The notes under the pieces: model-generated
What the model was told of the DNA's origin: nothing
The model's database searches: none
What the model saw: the letters and a program-made list of their open reading frames with translations, nothing else
Shown: piece after piece, positions 50,094 to 59,325 of the stretch
Numbering within the stretch: position 1 is the first letter of the stretch
How the letters are laid out: each line of letters opens with the position of its first letter
Position numbers and translations under genes: made by a program
NCBI RefSeq assembly: GCF_000299875.1
Contig: NZ_AMRK01000004.1
Span: forward strand, 310,001-374,000
Direction: 5' to 3'
Length of the DNA stretch: 64,000 bases
DNA from: Celeribacter baekdonensis B30
GTDB taxonomy: Bacteria; Pseudomonadota; Alphaproteobacteria; Rhodobacterales; Rhodobacteraceae

Positions 50094-50743
50094 CCGATGT
50101 CTTTACCACGCTGCAATGGAGCGATCTGATCTTCCTGCTGGAAGGGGCTTGGAAAACCATCCAAATTTCTGTCGTCTCCATCCTTTTGGGCACCCTGTTG
50201 GGTATGGTCTTCGGCTGGCTGATGTCGCTGAACAACAAGTTGATCACCTTCGCGGTCATGGCCGTGCTGGACGTGTTCCGCTCGGTGCCTTTGCTGATCC
50301 AATTGATCCTGTTTGACAGTTTCGTGGCGATCGCGGGCTTTCCGTTGCCGGCATTTTGGTCGGGTACGATCGTGTTGATCATCTACACCGCCTCGCTTGT
50401 GGCTGTGGTTGTACACTCGGGCATCGACGCCGTGCCTCCGGGTCTGCGCGCCGCCGCGCGGTGTTTGGGGATGAGTTATTGGCAGGAAATGCGCCATGTG
50501 ACCACGCCCGTGGGCCTGCGCACGGCGTTTCCGTCCTGGCTTGGAGTGGCACTGGCGACCATCAAAGACTCCGCTCTGGTCTCGGCCATCGGCTATGTCG
50601 AATTGCTGCGCGCCTCGCAAATCCTCAACACCCGCACCCAAGAGTCGGTCAAAATCATGCTGCTGGTCGGCCTGATCTACTTTATCATCTCCTACCCGCT
50701 GTCGCGATTGGGCGCACGTTACGAACAGAGGCAAAAATCATGA
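50090..50743 (+). CDS. Amino-acid ABC transporter permease (second subunit)
   Basis: The second membrane subunit, 217 residues, of the same HisQ/GlnP type. DVFRSVPLLIQLILFDSF marks the family and the ABC-contact motif reads PPGLRAAARCLGMSYWQEMRHVTTPV near residue 118. The paired permeases likely form a heterodimer. Four-base overlaps (ATGA) on both sides couple it to the first permease and the ATPase. Confidence 0.92.
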   Translation: MTDVFTTLQWSDLIFLLEGAWKTIQISVVSILLGTLLGMVFGWLMSLNNKLITFAVMAVLDVFRSVPLLIQLILFDSFVAIAGFPLPAFWSGTIVLIIYTASLVAVVVHSGIDAVPPGLRAAARCLGMSYWQEMRHVTTPVGLRTAFPSWLGVALATIKDSALVSAIGYVELLRASQILNTRTQESVKIMLLVGLIYFIISYPLSRLGARYEQRQKS

Positions 50744-51462
50744 TCGTACTGGAAAACCTGCACAAATCCTTTGGCCCTCTGGAAGTTCTCAAAGGCATCA
50801 ACCTGACCGTGGACAAGGGCGAGGTCGTTTCACTGATCGGCGCGTCTGGATCGGGCAAGTCCACGCTGCTTTATTGCATCAACGCGCTTGAAACCATTGA
50901 TGGCGGCAAGGTCACCGTCGATGGGGTGGATGTGCATGCCAAAGGCACCGACATCAACAAGCTGCGCCAGAAATTGGGCACGGTGTTTCAGCAATGGAAC
51001 TCGTTCCCGCATCTGACCGCACTTGAAAACGTCGCCCTCGCGCCGCGTGTGGTGTCGAAATTCAGCCGTAAAGACGCGCAGGAGATCGCCGCCAAGCAAC
51101 TCACCCATGTTGGTCTCGGCGACAAGCTCAACCACTACCCGTCGCAGCTTTCGGGCGGTCAGCAACAGCGTTTGGCGATTGCCCGTGCGCTGGCGATGGA
51201 ACCGACCTACATGTTGTTTGACGAGGCCACCTCGGCGCTTGACCCGGAGTTGGTGGGCGAGGTGCTCGACATCATGCGGATGCTGGCCTCTGAGGGGATG
51301 ACGATGATTGTTGTGACCCATGAGATGAGCTTTGCCCGAGATGTTTCTGATCGCGTTGCTTTTTTCAAGAAAGGCGTTTTGGCCGAAATCGGTGCGCCGG
51401 AAGATGTGATGAACAATCCCCAAGACCCCGATCTGCAACGGTTCCTCTCGACCATCGGCTAA
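50740..51462 (+). CDS. Amino-acid ABC transporter ATP-binding protein
   Basis: The 240-residue ATPase of the transporter. Walker A is SLIGASGSGKSTLLYCIN near residue 32, the Q-loop FQQWNSFPHLTALENV, the signature QLSGGQQQRLAIARALAME near 139 and Walker B YMLFDEATSALDPE, then the H-loop VVTHEMSFARDV. This is the GlnQ/HisP subtype. Its ATG overlaps the stop of the upstream permease; a terminator follows 20 bases after its stop. Confidence 0.94.
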   Translation: MIVLENLHKSFGPLEVLKGINLTVDKGEVVSLIGASGSGKSTLLYCINALETIDGGKVTVDGVDVHAKGTDINKLRQKLGTVFQQWNSFPHLTALENVALAPRVVSKFSRKDAQEIAAKQLTHVGLGDKLNHYPSQLSGGQQQRLAIARALAMEPTYMLFDEATSALDPELVGEVLDIMRMLASEGMTMIVVTHEMSFARDVSDRVAFFKKGVLAEIGAPEDVMNNPQDPDLQRFLSTIG

Positions 51463-51482
51463 TCGCCTCAGATCGCACAGCC

Positions 51483-51521
51483 AAAAAACCGCCGTTCCTT
51501 ACACAGGAGCGGCGGTTTTTT
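51483..51521 (+). terminator. Rho-independent terminator of ABC operon
   Basis: AAAAAACCGCCG pairs with CGGCGGTTTTTT, loop 15 bases, with an inner TCC/GGA. It is symmetric and can serve both strands, but the closest gene end is the ABC ATPase at 51462. Confidence 0.88.
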
Positions 51522-51610
51522 CGTGCGTGAGATGTAACTAAATATAACCCCGCACCGTGGTTCGGGCGCGGGGGAAACGTGTTTGGTGCTGCGGCGGAGT
51601 GCTGCGGTTC

Positions 51611-54600
51611 TTATCCGGCCAAAAGGGCGGCGTTGCCGCCCGCCGCCGTGGTGTCGACGCACATGTGCCGTTCATGGACGACATGGGCCGCGTCGGGCAG
51701 GGCGGTGATCAGCGGCAAAATTGCCCCGTCGCGCAGAGACAGCGCCTCGGCATAGGCGCGGGGATCGTCGCCCCAATAGATCGCGCCGTCAAAGCCCGAA
51801 ACTGTGGTCAAAGCGGCGGGGTCTATCGTGCCCTTGACCGCAACGGCAACCCCGCCCAAGGCCTCAACGGCGGCGATTTGTGCGTCAACGGCCGCCTGTC
51901 CCGGTCCCATGCACAGGATCGGTGCGCGCGCATAGGTGCGCAGGGTGTTGGCCTCGCCGGTCGGCCCCGGCATCTCGGTGGCCGACAAGAGCGCGCCGCC
52001 ATGAGTTTTGGCAAGTGAAGTCTTGGCCAGCGCCGCTTTAAGCGCCTCCAGATCACAGGGCGTTTCCCAAACACCCGCCTCGGGCGCGGCCTGTGGTTTG
52101 ATAAATCGGGTCAGGTAGCTCGGCCCGCCCGCTTTCGGTCCGGTGCCCGAAAGCCCTTCGCCGCCAAAGGGTTGGCTGCCAACGATGGCACCGATTTGGT
52201 TGCGGTTCACATAAAGATTGCCGACATGAATGCCATCCGCAATCTCTTGCACCCGCGTGTCGATCCGCGTGTGCAGACCAAAGGTCAGACCAAAACCGCG
52301 CGCGTTTACATCCGCAATCACCTTGTTCAACTCATGCGCCTTAAAGGTGGCGACATGCAGCACGGGCCCAAAAATCTCCCGCTCCAGATCGGCAATGCCG
52401 CTGACCTTCAACAGGGTCGGGGCAACGAACAGCCCAGAGGTCGGCGCATCGACGCGATGGAGCAGTGCGCCCTTGGCCTCGTTTGCGGCAATATAGGCAT
52501 TGATGCTGTCATAGGCAGCTTGGTTGATGACGGGGCCAACATCGGTGGTCAATGCCCAGGGATTGCCGATGCAAAGCTCGTCCATCGCGCCTTTGAGCAT
52601 GTCGATGAAATGCGGGGCGATGTCCTCTTGGACATAGAGACAGCGCAACGCCGAACAGCGTTGGCCCGCCGATTGGAACGCCGAGGCCACGATGTCGCGC
52701 ACGGCTTGTTCCGGCAGGGCGGTCGAGTCGACCAGCATGGCATTCAACCCGCCGGTTTCCGCGATCAACGGTGCGCCCGGGTCCATATGGGTCGCCATGG
52801 CGCGGCGGATGGATTGGGCGGTGGCGGTCGAGCCGGTGAACACCACCCCGCCCACGCGCGCATCCGAGGTCAGCGTGCGCCCCACGGTGGAGCCCAGCCC
52901 GGTGATCAGTTGCAGAGCGGCTTTCGGCACGCCCGCCTCATGCAGCAATGACACGGCGATGCTGGCAATCACGGGTGTGGCTTCGGCGGGTTTGGCGATG
53001 ACGCCATTGCCAACCGCCAAAGCCGCACCAATTTGACCGGAGAAAATCGCCAGAGGGAAGTTCCACGGGCTGATCGCGGTGAAAATCCCGCGTGCATCCA
53101 TCCTGTCGCCGCGCATTTCGGCCTGACCGGCGTAATAGCGCAGGAAATCAACCGCTTCGCGCAGTTCGCCAACGCAATCGGCCAAGGTTTTGCCCGCCTC
53201 ACGCGCCAAAGTGGCAAAGATCAAACCGGCATTGGCCTCATAGAGATCGGCGGCGCGGCGCAGCACCTGCGCACGCTCAGATACGGGCGCGTCCCAGGTC
53301 GTCGCATCCTCGATGGCGCACAGGGCGGTGGCCTCGTCGGCCTCCAAAACCGTACTCACAACCTCACCCGTGGCCGGATTCACAACATCGCAAGTCGTGC
53401 CTGTGGCCGGGCGCAGGGTGATCGGCCCGGCCTCGGGCAGGGGCACATTACGGGCGGCGTCAATCTCCGCCAGAGTGGCCTCATCCGAGAGATCAAACCC
53501 CTTGGAATTGGTTCGGCCTTCGGTCGCAAACAAGTCCCTCGGAGCGCGCAGACCGGACGGGGCGGTGGCGGTGGCCAGCGCGGTGAACGGATCGGCGGCG
53601 ATCTCTTCCGGGCTGACGTCTTCGTCCACCAATTGGTTCACAAAGGACGAGTTCGCGCCGTTTTCAAGCAGGCGGCGGACCAGATAGGCCAACAAATCGC
53701 GATGCGCGCCAACCGGGGCGTAGATCCGGCAGCGGGTTTTTTCGTCCTTGATGACAACATCATGTAGCTGCTCGCCCATACCATGCAGCCGCTGAAACTC
53801 AAACGGACGTCCCTCGGCCATGTCCAAAATCGCCGCGACGGAATGGGCGTTATGGGTGGCGAATTGCGGATAGATGCGATCCGAATAGCCAAACAATTTG
53901 CGTGCATTGGCGATGTAGCTGACATCGGTCGCGGTCTTGTTGGTGAACAGCGGGAAATCGTCGAGACCTTCGACCTGCGCCCGTTTCATTTCGGTGTCCC
54001 AATAGGCGCCTTTGACCAGACGGACCATGATTTTGCGATCCAGATGCGTGGCCAGCGCGTTGAGCCAGTCAATCGTCTGACCGGCGCGTTTGCCATAGGC
54101 CTGCACCACCACGCCAAACCCATTCCAGCCCGCGAGATCGTCGCTCATCAGCACCGCTTCGATCACTTTGAGCGAGAGGACCAAACGGTCCTGTTCTTCG
54201 GCGTCGATGTTCAGGCCGATCCCGGCCTGTTTCGCCTGCACCGAGAGATCATGCACGATCGGCACCAGCTCGGCCATCACGCGCGGCTCTTGGGCGACCT
54301 GATAGCGCGGGTGCAAGGCGGAGAGTTTGATCGAGATGCCGGGATTGGTTTCGACCGAGCCGTGGGTGGCGGCCTTGGCAATGCTTTTGATCGCATCGCT
54401 GTAGGATTTGGCATAGCGCGTGGCGTCGGCTTTCGTCATCGCGGCCTCGCCCAACATGTCGTAGCTATAGGTGTAGCCCTGTTTTTCACGCTCGCGGGCG
54501 CGCTCCAGCGCCTTGTCGATGGTCTGACCCAAAACGAACTGGCGGCCCATCTGTTTCATCGCCTGACCCACGGCCACGCGGATCACCGGCTCGCCCACAC

Positions 54601-55042
54601 GTTTGATCGCCGCGCGCAACACACGCGCCACGCCCGGATCGCGTTCGTCCAACACCCGGCCGGTGAGCATCAAAGCCCATGTCGAGGCATTGACCAGCGG
54701 AGAGGAGGCCTCGCCAATGTGTTTCGACCAATCGGAGGGGGCAATTTTATCCTCGATCAGCGCGTCGATGGTTATGGCATCCGGCACGCGCAACATCGCT
54801 TCGGCCAGACACATCAACGCCACGCCCTCCTGGGTTGAGAGGCCATATTCCGCGAGGAATTTTTCCATCAAGCCGGGGTTGGCCTCGGTCCGAATGCGGC
54901 GAATGTAACCTGCCGCCCGGTTCGAAATCGCCACGCGTTCCGGCTCCGTCAGGGCACCCTGTTGCATGAGGTCTTTCAAAACATCCTGTTCAGGAGCAAT
55001 TTTGGCGTGCCCTGAAAACGTGTCGAATTTATGATCGAACAT
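51611..55042 (-). CDS. putA: Bifunctional proline dehydrogenase / P5C dehydrogenase PutA
   Basis: PutA oxidises proline to glutamate in two steps with substrate channelling. The 1143-residue protein has an N-terminal arm, then the FAD-binding PRODH barrel (about 150-470) with NPGISIKLSALHPRYQ, GLNIDAEEQDRL and MVRLVKGAYWD. The aldehyde dehydrogenase domain (about 560-1000) follows, with FTAISPWNFPLAIFSGQIGA. Its catalytic Glu is in LIAETGGLNAMLVDS and Cys in QSAGQRCSALR. There is no N-terminal ribbon-helix-helix DNA-binding domain, so it does not regulate itself; the divergent Lrp-type gene fits that job. I start at the ATG at 55042, with GGAG upstream. Confidence 0.95.
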   Translation of the reverse strand: MFDHKFDTFSGHAKIAPEQDVLKDLMQQGALTEPERVAISNRAAGYIRRIRTEANPGLMEKFLAEYGLSTQEGVALMCLAEAMLRVPDAITIDALIEDKIAPSDWSKHIGEASSPLVNASTWALMLTGRVLDERDPGVARVLRAAIKRVGEPVIRVAVGQAMKQMGRQFVLGQTIDKALERAREREKQGYTYSYDMLGEAAMTKADATRYAKSYSDAIKSIAKAATHGSVETNPGISIKLSALHPRYQVAQEPRVMAELVPIVHDLSVQAKQAGIGLNIDAEEQDRLVLSLKVIEAVLMSDDLAGWNGFGVVVQAYGKRAGQTIDWLNALATHLDRKIMVRLVKGAYWDTEMKRAQVEGLDDFPLFTNKTATDVSYIANARKLFGYSDRIYPQFATHNAHSVAAILDMAEGRPFEFQRLHGMGEQLHDVVIKDEKTRCRIYAPVGAHRDLLAYLVRRLLENGANSSFVNQLVDEDVSPEEIAADPFTALATATAPSGLRAPRDLFATEGRTNSKGFDLSDEATLAEIDAARNVPLPEAGPITLRPATGTTCDVVNPATGEVVSTVLEADEATALCAIEDATTWDAPVSERAQVLRRAADLYEANAGLIFATLAREAGKTLADCVGELREAVDFLRYYAGQAEMRGDRMDARGIFTAISPWNFPLAIFSGQIGAALAVGNGVIAKPAEATPVIASIAVSLLHEAGVPKAALQLITGLGSTVGRTLTSDARVGGVVFTGSTATAQSIRRAMATHMDPGAPLIAETGGLNAMLVDSTALPEQAVRDIVASAFQSAGQRCSALRCLYVQEDIAPHFIDMLKGAMDELCIGNPWALTTDVGPVINQAAYDSINAYIAANEAKGALLHRVDAPTSGLFVAPTLLKVSGIADLEREIFGPVLHVATFKAHELNKVIADVNARGFGLTFGLHTRIDTRVQEIADGIHVGNLYVNRNQIGAIVGSQPFGGEGLSGTGPKAGGPSYLTRFIKPQAAPEAGVWETPCDLEALKAALAKTSLAKTHGGALLSATEMPGPTGEANTLRTYARAPILCMGPGQAAVDAQIAAVEALGGVAVAVKGTIDPAALTTVSGFDGAIYWGDDPRAYAEALSLRDGAILPLITALPDAAHVVHERHMCVDTTAAGGNAALLAG

Positions 55043-55158
55043 GGTCCACTCCGGAATTTGTTTCACCCTGAATATCTGCGTTCCTCTGGTCGTTGCGTCC
55101 AAAAGAGGGTATTGATGCAGGTAAATCGGACAAAAACACCCCACAAAAAGGACGAATA
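55043..55158. promoter_or_regulatory. Divergent putA / regulator promoter region
   Basis: 116 bases carry both promoters. An Lrp-type operator is expected here by analogy with PutR-putA systems, but I see no convincing dyad. Confidence 0.5.
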
Positions 55159-55617
55159 ATGATTATTGACGACGCTGACCGCAAAATCCTGCGCGAATTG
55201 CAACACAACGCCCGGATTCCAGTGACAGAATTGGCCAAACGGGTTGGGCTTTCGAAAACACCCGTGGCCGCGCGGATCAAGAATATGGAAGAGGCGGGGC
55301 TGATCTCGGCCTACCGCGCCGTTGTCTCGCCACTCAAACTCGGGTTGAGCCATGTCACCTTTGTCGAGGTGCGCATGTCCGACACCCGTGAATCTGCGCT
55401 CAAGAAATTCAATGAGGCGGTCAAACTCGTGCCCGAAATCGAGGAATGCTACATGATCGCGGGCGGGTTTGATTATCTCGTCAAAGTGCGTGCCCATGAT
55501 ATAAACCATTATCGTCAAGTGATGGGAGATAAAATTTCGGCGCTGCCCTTTGTCAATTCGACCTCAACCCATGTGGCGATGGAGGCCATCATCGAACCGT
55601 CCGAAATCGTGATCTAA
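55159..55617 (+). CDS. Lrp/AsnC-family regulator (PutR-like)
   Basis: The 152-residue regulator has an N-terminal HTH (about residues 4-50) with DDADRKILRELQHNARIPVT and ELAKRVGLSKTPVAARIKNM, then a RAM ligand-binding domain (about 70-140) including ECYMIAGGFDYLVKVRAHDI. Placed head to head with putA, it likely activates putA with proline as the signal, as PutR does in relatives. That is by analogy. AAGGA lies seven bases before the ATG at 55159. Confidence 0.9.
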   Translation: MIIDDADRKILRELQHNARIPVTELAKRVGLSKTPVAARIKNMEEAGLISAYRAVVSPLKLGLSHVTFVEVRMSDTRESALKKFNEAVKLVPEIEECYMIAGGFDYLVKVRAHDINHYRQVMGDKISALPFVNSTSTHVAMEAIIEPSEIVI

Positions 55618-56361
55618 ATGCCTTCTGCTCCAGGCGAGTCGGAGATTTGTAGCATTTACCAAGATGTTAAGCCGCTGTTGCCGCCAAGCTTTCGTCACAG
55701 TGATTCGAAGAGGTCCAATGTTATTGTTTTCACTTTTGCCCTATTTCAAAGCAATCGCGACCATTGGTTCCATTTCGAGACTGGCGATCTAGGAATGGGT
55801 TAAAATTGAGGCAGGATAAAGGCGGTGTCCGTTGGGGACGTTGACTTAAGGTTAATCAGCGTCAGACGGGCTATATCTTGTAGGGCAATAACGAATTTAG
55901 AACATTGAATATAAATAATAAAAAAATCAATTTCGCGCAAAAACCGCAGCTAAATCCATGCCCAATTCGCGTGAGAATAGGCCAATTTCACCGCGTGATT
56001 TGCGGCACTTTTCCAAGACAGGACAATTTTTCGCCCATTTTCCCCGTTTGCACAGCCACCTTTTTGACATATCCATAAGAGGCCCAACTGGGGGGCAACA
56101 TAAGGCCACGGGGGCGGCTGCGTTAAGTTTCGAAGTCCGGGAAGGACGTCGGCTTGCGTGTCCGATGTGGTACATGGATCGTTTATTTGATCTGCTGCTG
56201 CGTGTGACGATTGCGAGTTTTGCCATCGAAGTGATGGCTATGTCTTCTCGACCTTTACAGCATTAATGCAGACGCTTTGGTCTTGTGTTTATGGGACTCA
56301 TCCGGGCAACCGGTCGCGTTATTTTTCCGTTCTTGTCGAGCGGTGGTGAAGGAATGAGAAG
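55618..56361. other. 744-base AT-rich region without a confident gene
   Basis: Lies between the regulator and the RTX/Hint gene. It is much richer in A and T than the surroundings, especially 55840-55940. Two opposite frames of about 100 codons overlap at 55927-56266, but neither has a good ribosome site or a protein-like composition. The region may hold a long leader or regulatory sequence for the RTX/Hint gene, or transferred DNA. I see no RNA gene or repeat. Confidence 0.5.
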
Positions 56362-59121
56362 ATGACATATACGCATGATGATTGCGATCCAAAAGATCCA
56401 ACTCCGACAACGCCGGCCCCGATTGCAGGGACTGTTGATGGGACCGCAGGTGACGATTATATCGACGTCGCTTACACTGGAGATCCTGAAGGCGATGTTA
56501 TTGATGGGGCAGATGGCCTGAATGATATTGTCTATGCGGGCGGCGGTGATGACACCGTGCTGGGTGGCGAAGGCAATGACACCATCTATGGTGACACAGG
56601 CGTAACAACCACCACATCCACCGAAACATTCTCTTGGGCTGACATCAAAGATCAGGATTGGTGTGGCCTTGGCACCGTCGACAATGGCGATGACCTCGAA
56701 GGTCTGACGCTGACCCAAAACACCGGCAATGTCACAGTGACGGTCACCACCCCGGACACCTATGACACATGGCACGCCAGCAACATTGGCGTGGATTCGA
56801 ATTTCTCCACCAACACGGTCAACGTCGATGGGGTCGATGGCGCAGACGCTCACTCCTCCCTCGCGTCCAACGCGGCGGCGGGAGAAGTCGGCACCTATGA
56901 CATGTCCTTCTCTGACGATGTGCAAAACGTCACCTTCAACATCTCCGACATCGACGCCAATCTCGGTCAGGTGACCGTGATCGCCTATGACGCGGACGGC
57001 AATGAAATCCCGGTCACGTTTGACATCGGCTCTGACCTGATCCTCTCGGGCAATACGGTCACCGCCGAGGACACCGACAACGTGTCACCTTCCGCCGACA
57101 GCAACACCGTTACGGTGAGCATCGCGGGCCCGGTGGCCTCGCTTCAGATCATCCACACCAATCCGGGCACGGGCGTGTCGGGCATTCATATTTCTGACGT
57201 GACCTTTGATGCCGTTTCCGGCACCGAGCTGACCGAAGGGGCAGGCGACGACACCTTGATTGGCGGCGCAGGCGATGACGTGATCTTTGGCCAAGGTGGC
57301 AATGACACGTTGCAAGGCGACGAAGGCACCAACACGCTGGACGGCGGCGCAGGCGACGACACCTTTATCGGTGGCGCCGGTGCGGACACGTTCACCGGCG
57401 GTGCAGGTCAGGACAACATTGATTATTCCGGTTCAGACGCGGCGGTGAATGTCGACCTGTCGACCTCGACGCTCTCTGGTGGTGACGCTGAAAACGACAC
57501 CGTTTCCAGCGGTATCGACGGCGTGATCGGCTCTGACTATGACGACACCCTGACCGGCTTTGATCATCAGGGCACCGATCCGTCCGACACATATACCAAT
57601 GAATTCTGGGGCATGGGTGGCGATGATACCATCTCCGGCGGTGGCGGCGACGACTACCTCGATGGGGGCGACGGCGTTGATCATATCGAAGGCGGCGACG
57701 GCGACGACATCATCGTCGGCGGCGACATCGGCAGCCCGGATCGCGGCTACCCGGGCGTTTTCCCGGGCGATTCTGACACCACCAATGACATGGACACGCT
57801 GCTGGGCGGCGCGGGCAATGACACGATTTCGGGTGGCGATGACAATGATTACATTGACGGCGGTGCCGACAATGACACCATCGACGGCGGCTTTGACGAT
57901 GACACCATTTTGGGTGGCTCCGGTGACGACTTTATCGTCGGTGGCGAAGGCTCCGATACGATCGACGGCGGCGAGGGCAATGACATCATCTATGGTGGTC
58001 TTGCACCGGGCTTCCCGGACAGCCTGAACATCCCCGATGACGCGGGCGATCTTGTCACCGACAACGGTCAGGACGTGATCCATGGCGGTGCGGGCAACGA
58101 CACGATCTACGGTCAAGACGACGATGATCTGATCTATGGCGATGCAGGTGACGACACCATCTATGGCGGCATTGACGACGACACCATTCATGCTGGCGCG
58201 GGCCATGACATTGTCGATGGTGGCGCAGATCAGGATACGATCTACGGCGGTGGCGACAATGACGTCCTCTCCGGCGGCGATGACGAAGATACGATCTATG
58301 TCACCTTTGATGATGTCACATCTGGCGTTTACAACACCACGGTGCATGGTGGCGATGGCGGTGTCGATTGGGATACGCTTGATCTGTCTGCCTTGTTGTC
58401 CGATGGATGGGTGGTCACCCACGACGTGCAAAACCCGGACTCCGATGGCAACGGCTTTGACGGCCAGATCCAACTCTACAATGCCGGTACGGACTCCTAC
58501 GCCAACATCAACTACACCAACATCGAGGAAATCATCCCTTGCTTCACGCCGGGGACGCTGCTTGCGACACCCAAAGGCGAAGTCGCGGTGGAAACCCTCA
58601 AAGTGGGCGACAAAGTCATCACCCGCGACAACGGTCTTCAGGCGATTCAGTGGATTGGCAAGAAATCCCTGTCCTCTGCCGATCTGGCGGCCCGTCGCGC
58701 GTTGATGCCAGTGATGATCCGTCAGGGCGCACTTGGTGCCGGTCTGCCGGAGCGCGACATGATGGTGTCTCCAAACCACCGCATGTTGGTTTCCAATGAA
58801 AAAGCCGCGCTTTTGTTTGACGAGCACGAAGTTCTCGTGGCGGCCAAACACCTGACCCGCTTGGACGGTGTCGAGGTGATCGACGCGGCTGAGGTGACCT
58901 ATATCCACGTCATGTTCGAGCGCCACGAAGTGGTCCTCTCGGACGGGACATGGTCGGAAAGCTTCCAGCCGGGCGATTACACCCTTGCCGGAATTGGCGA
59001 AGAGGCCCGTCAGGAAATCTTTGCACTCTTCCCGGAATTGCAAGACGTGTCGGCCCGCGGTGGATTTACCGCCGCCCGTCGCATTCTTCGCAAACACGAA
59101 GCCGAACTTTTGGTCTCCTGA
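56362..59121 (+). CDS. RTX-repeat protein with C-terminal Hint domain
   Basis: A 919-residue acidic protein. Residues 58-78, 292-350 and 413-650 are RTX nonapeptides of the GGxGxD type, for example GGAGDDTLIGG and GGEGNDIIYGG, which bind calcium outside the cell. Residues 80-290 are a Thr/Asp/Val-rich beta domain inserted between the RTX blocks. Residues 724-876 are a Hint_2 domain: Cys727 in PCFTPGTLLAT, VGDKVITRDNG and His806 in SPNHRMLV. It lacks the canonical C-terminal His-Asn of inteins. No N-terminal signal is seen; a type I export route is typical for RTX proteins, but no transporter is in the window. AAGGA lies upstream of the ATG. The gene is alone on its strand. Confidence 0.88.
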   Translation: MTYTHDDCDPKDPTPTTPAPIAGTVDGTAGDDYIDVAYTGDPEGDVIDGADGLNDIVYAGGGDDTVLGGEGNDTIYGDTGVTTTTSTETFSWADIKDQDWCGLGTVDNGDDLEGLTLTQNTGNVTVTVTTPDTYDTWHASNIGVDSNFSTNTVNVDGVDGADAHSSLASNAAAGEVGTYDMSFSDDVQNVTFNISDIDANLGQVTVIAYDADGNEIPVTFDIGSDLILSGNTVTAEDTDNVSPSADSNTVTVSIAGPVASLQIIHTNPGTGVSGIHISDVTFDAVSGTELTEGAGDDTLIGGAGDDVIFGQGGNDTLQGDEGTNTLDGGAGDDTFIGGAGADTFTGGAGQDNIDYSGSDAAVNVDLSTSTLSGGDAENDTVSSGIDGVIGSDYDDTLTGFDHQGTDPSDTYTNEFWGMGGDDTISGGGGDDYLDGGDGVDHIEGGDGDDIIVGGDIGSPDRGYPGVFPGDSDTTNDMDTLLGGAGNDTISGGDDNDYIDGGADNDTIDGGFDDDTILGGSGDDFIVGGEGSDTIDGGEGNDIIYGGLAPGFPDSLNIPDDAGDLVTDNGQDVIHGGAGNDTIYGQDDDDLIYGDAGDDTIYGGIDDDTIHAGAGHDIVDGGADQDTIYGGGDNDVLSGGDDEDTIYVTFDDVTSGVYNTTVHGGDGGVDWDTLDLSALLSDGWVVTHDVQNPDSDGNGFDGQIQLYNAGTDSYANINYTNIEEIIPCFTPGTLLATPKGEVAVETLKVGDKVITRDNGLQAIQWIGKKSLSSADLAARRALMPVMIRQGALGAGLPERDMMVSPNHRMLVSNEKAALLFDEHEVLVAAKHLTRLDGVEVIDAAEVTYIHVMFERHEVVLSDGTWSESFQPGDYTLAGIGEEARQEIFALFPELQDVSARGGFTAARRILRKHEAELLVS

Positions 59122-59131
59122 ACCAAATTTA

Positions 59132-59291
59132 AAGCGTCACGCCTTTAACCTGAGGTAGGGGAAAGGCGCAACGCTTAAAAAAACGCTCTCCCGGCGTTGG
59201 TGACACGTTCACCTGCGCCGGGAACCTCGGTGGCCACAGGGGGCTGGGCCACCAGAGGATTATCTGTAGCCTTGGCCGATCTGCGTTTTTT
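59132..59291 (+). ncRNA. Highly structured intergenic segment, candidate RNA or bidirectional terminator
   Basis: Hairpin A: AAGCGT-cac-GCCTTT (59132-59146) pairs with AAAGGC-gca-ACGCTT (59162-59176). A closing stem AAAAAACGC (59078 plus 100, that is 59178-59186) pairs with GCGTTTTTT (59283-59291). Inside it are hairpin B (CCCGGCG with CGCCGGG, inner GGTGA/TCACC, 59190-59222) and hairpin C (CCTC-GGTGGCC with GGCCACC-a-GAGG, 59225-59258). Both strands end in GCG plus a T run, so it may stop both convergent genes; a small RNA is the other reading. Strand is not certain. Confidence 0.45.
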
Positions 59292-59325
59292 CTAATCACA
59301 TCAACGCCTTGCCGGTTTCACGGCC

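Noticed and set aside
55927-56266. Two opposing frames of about 100 codons in the AT-rich gap
   Set aside because: They overlap each other, lack ribosome sites and show no domain or protein-like composition.
58540-58990. Hint domain as an intein interrupting a host gene
   Set aside because: There is no C-terminal extein and no terminal His-Asn; it is a C-terminal Hint_2 domain.
57433-59097. A 554-codon open frame on the minus strand opposite the RTX/Hint gene
   Set aside because: It is a mirror of the Asp/Gly-rich repeat codons; composition is Val/Ile/Ala/Asp patterned with no domain, and the plus-strand product is clearly real.
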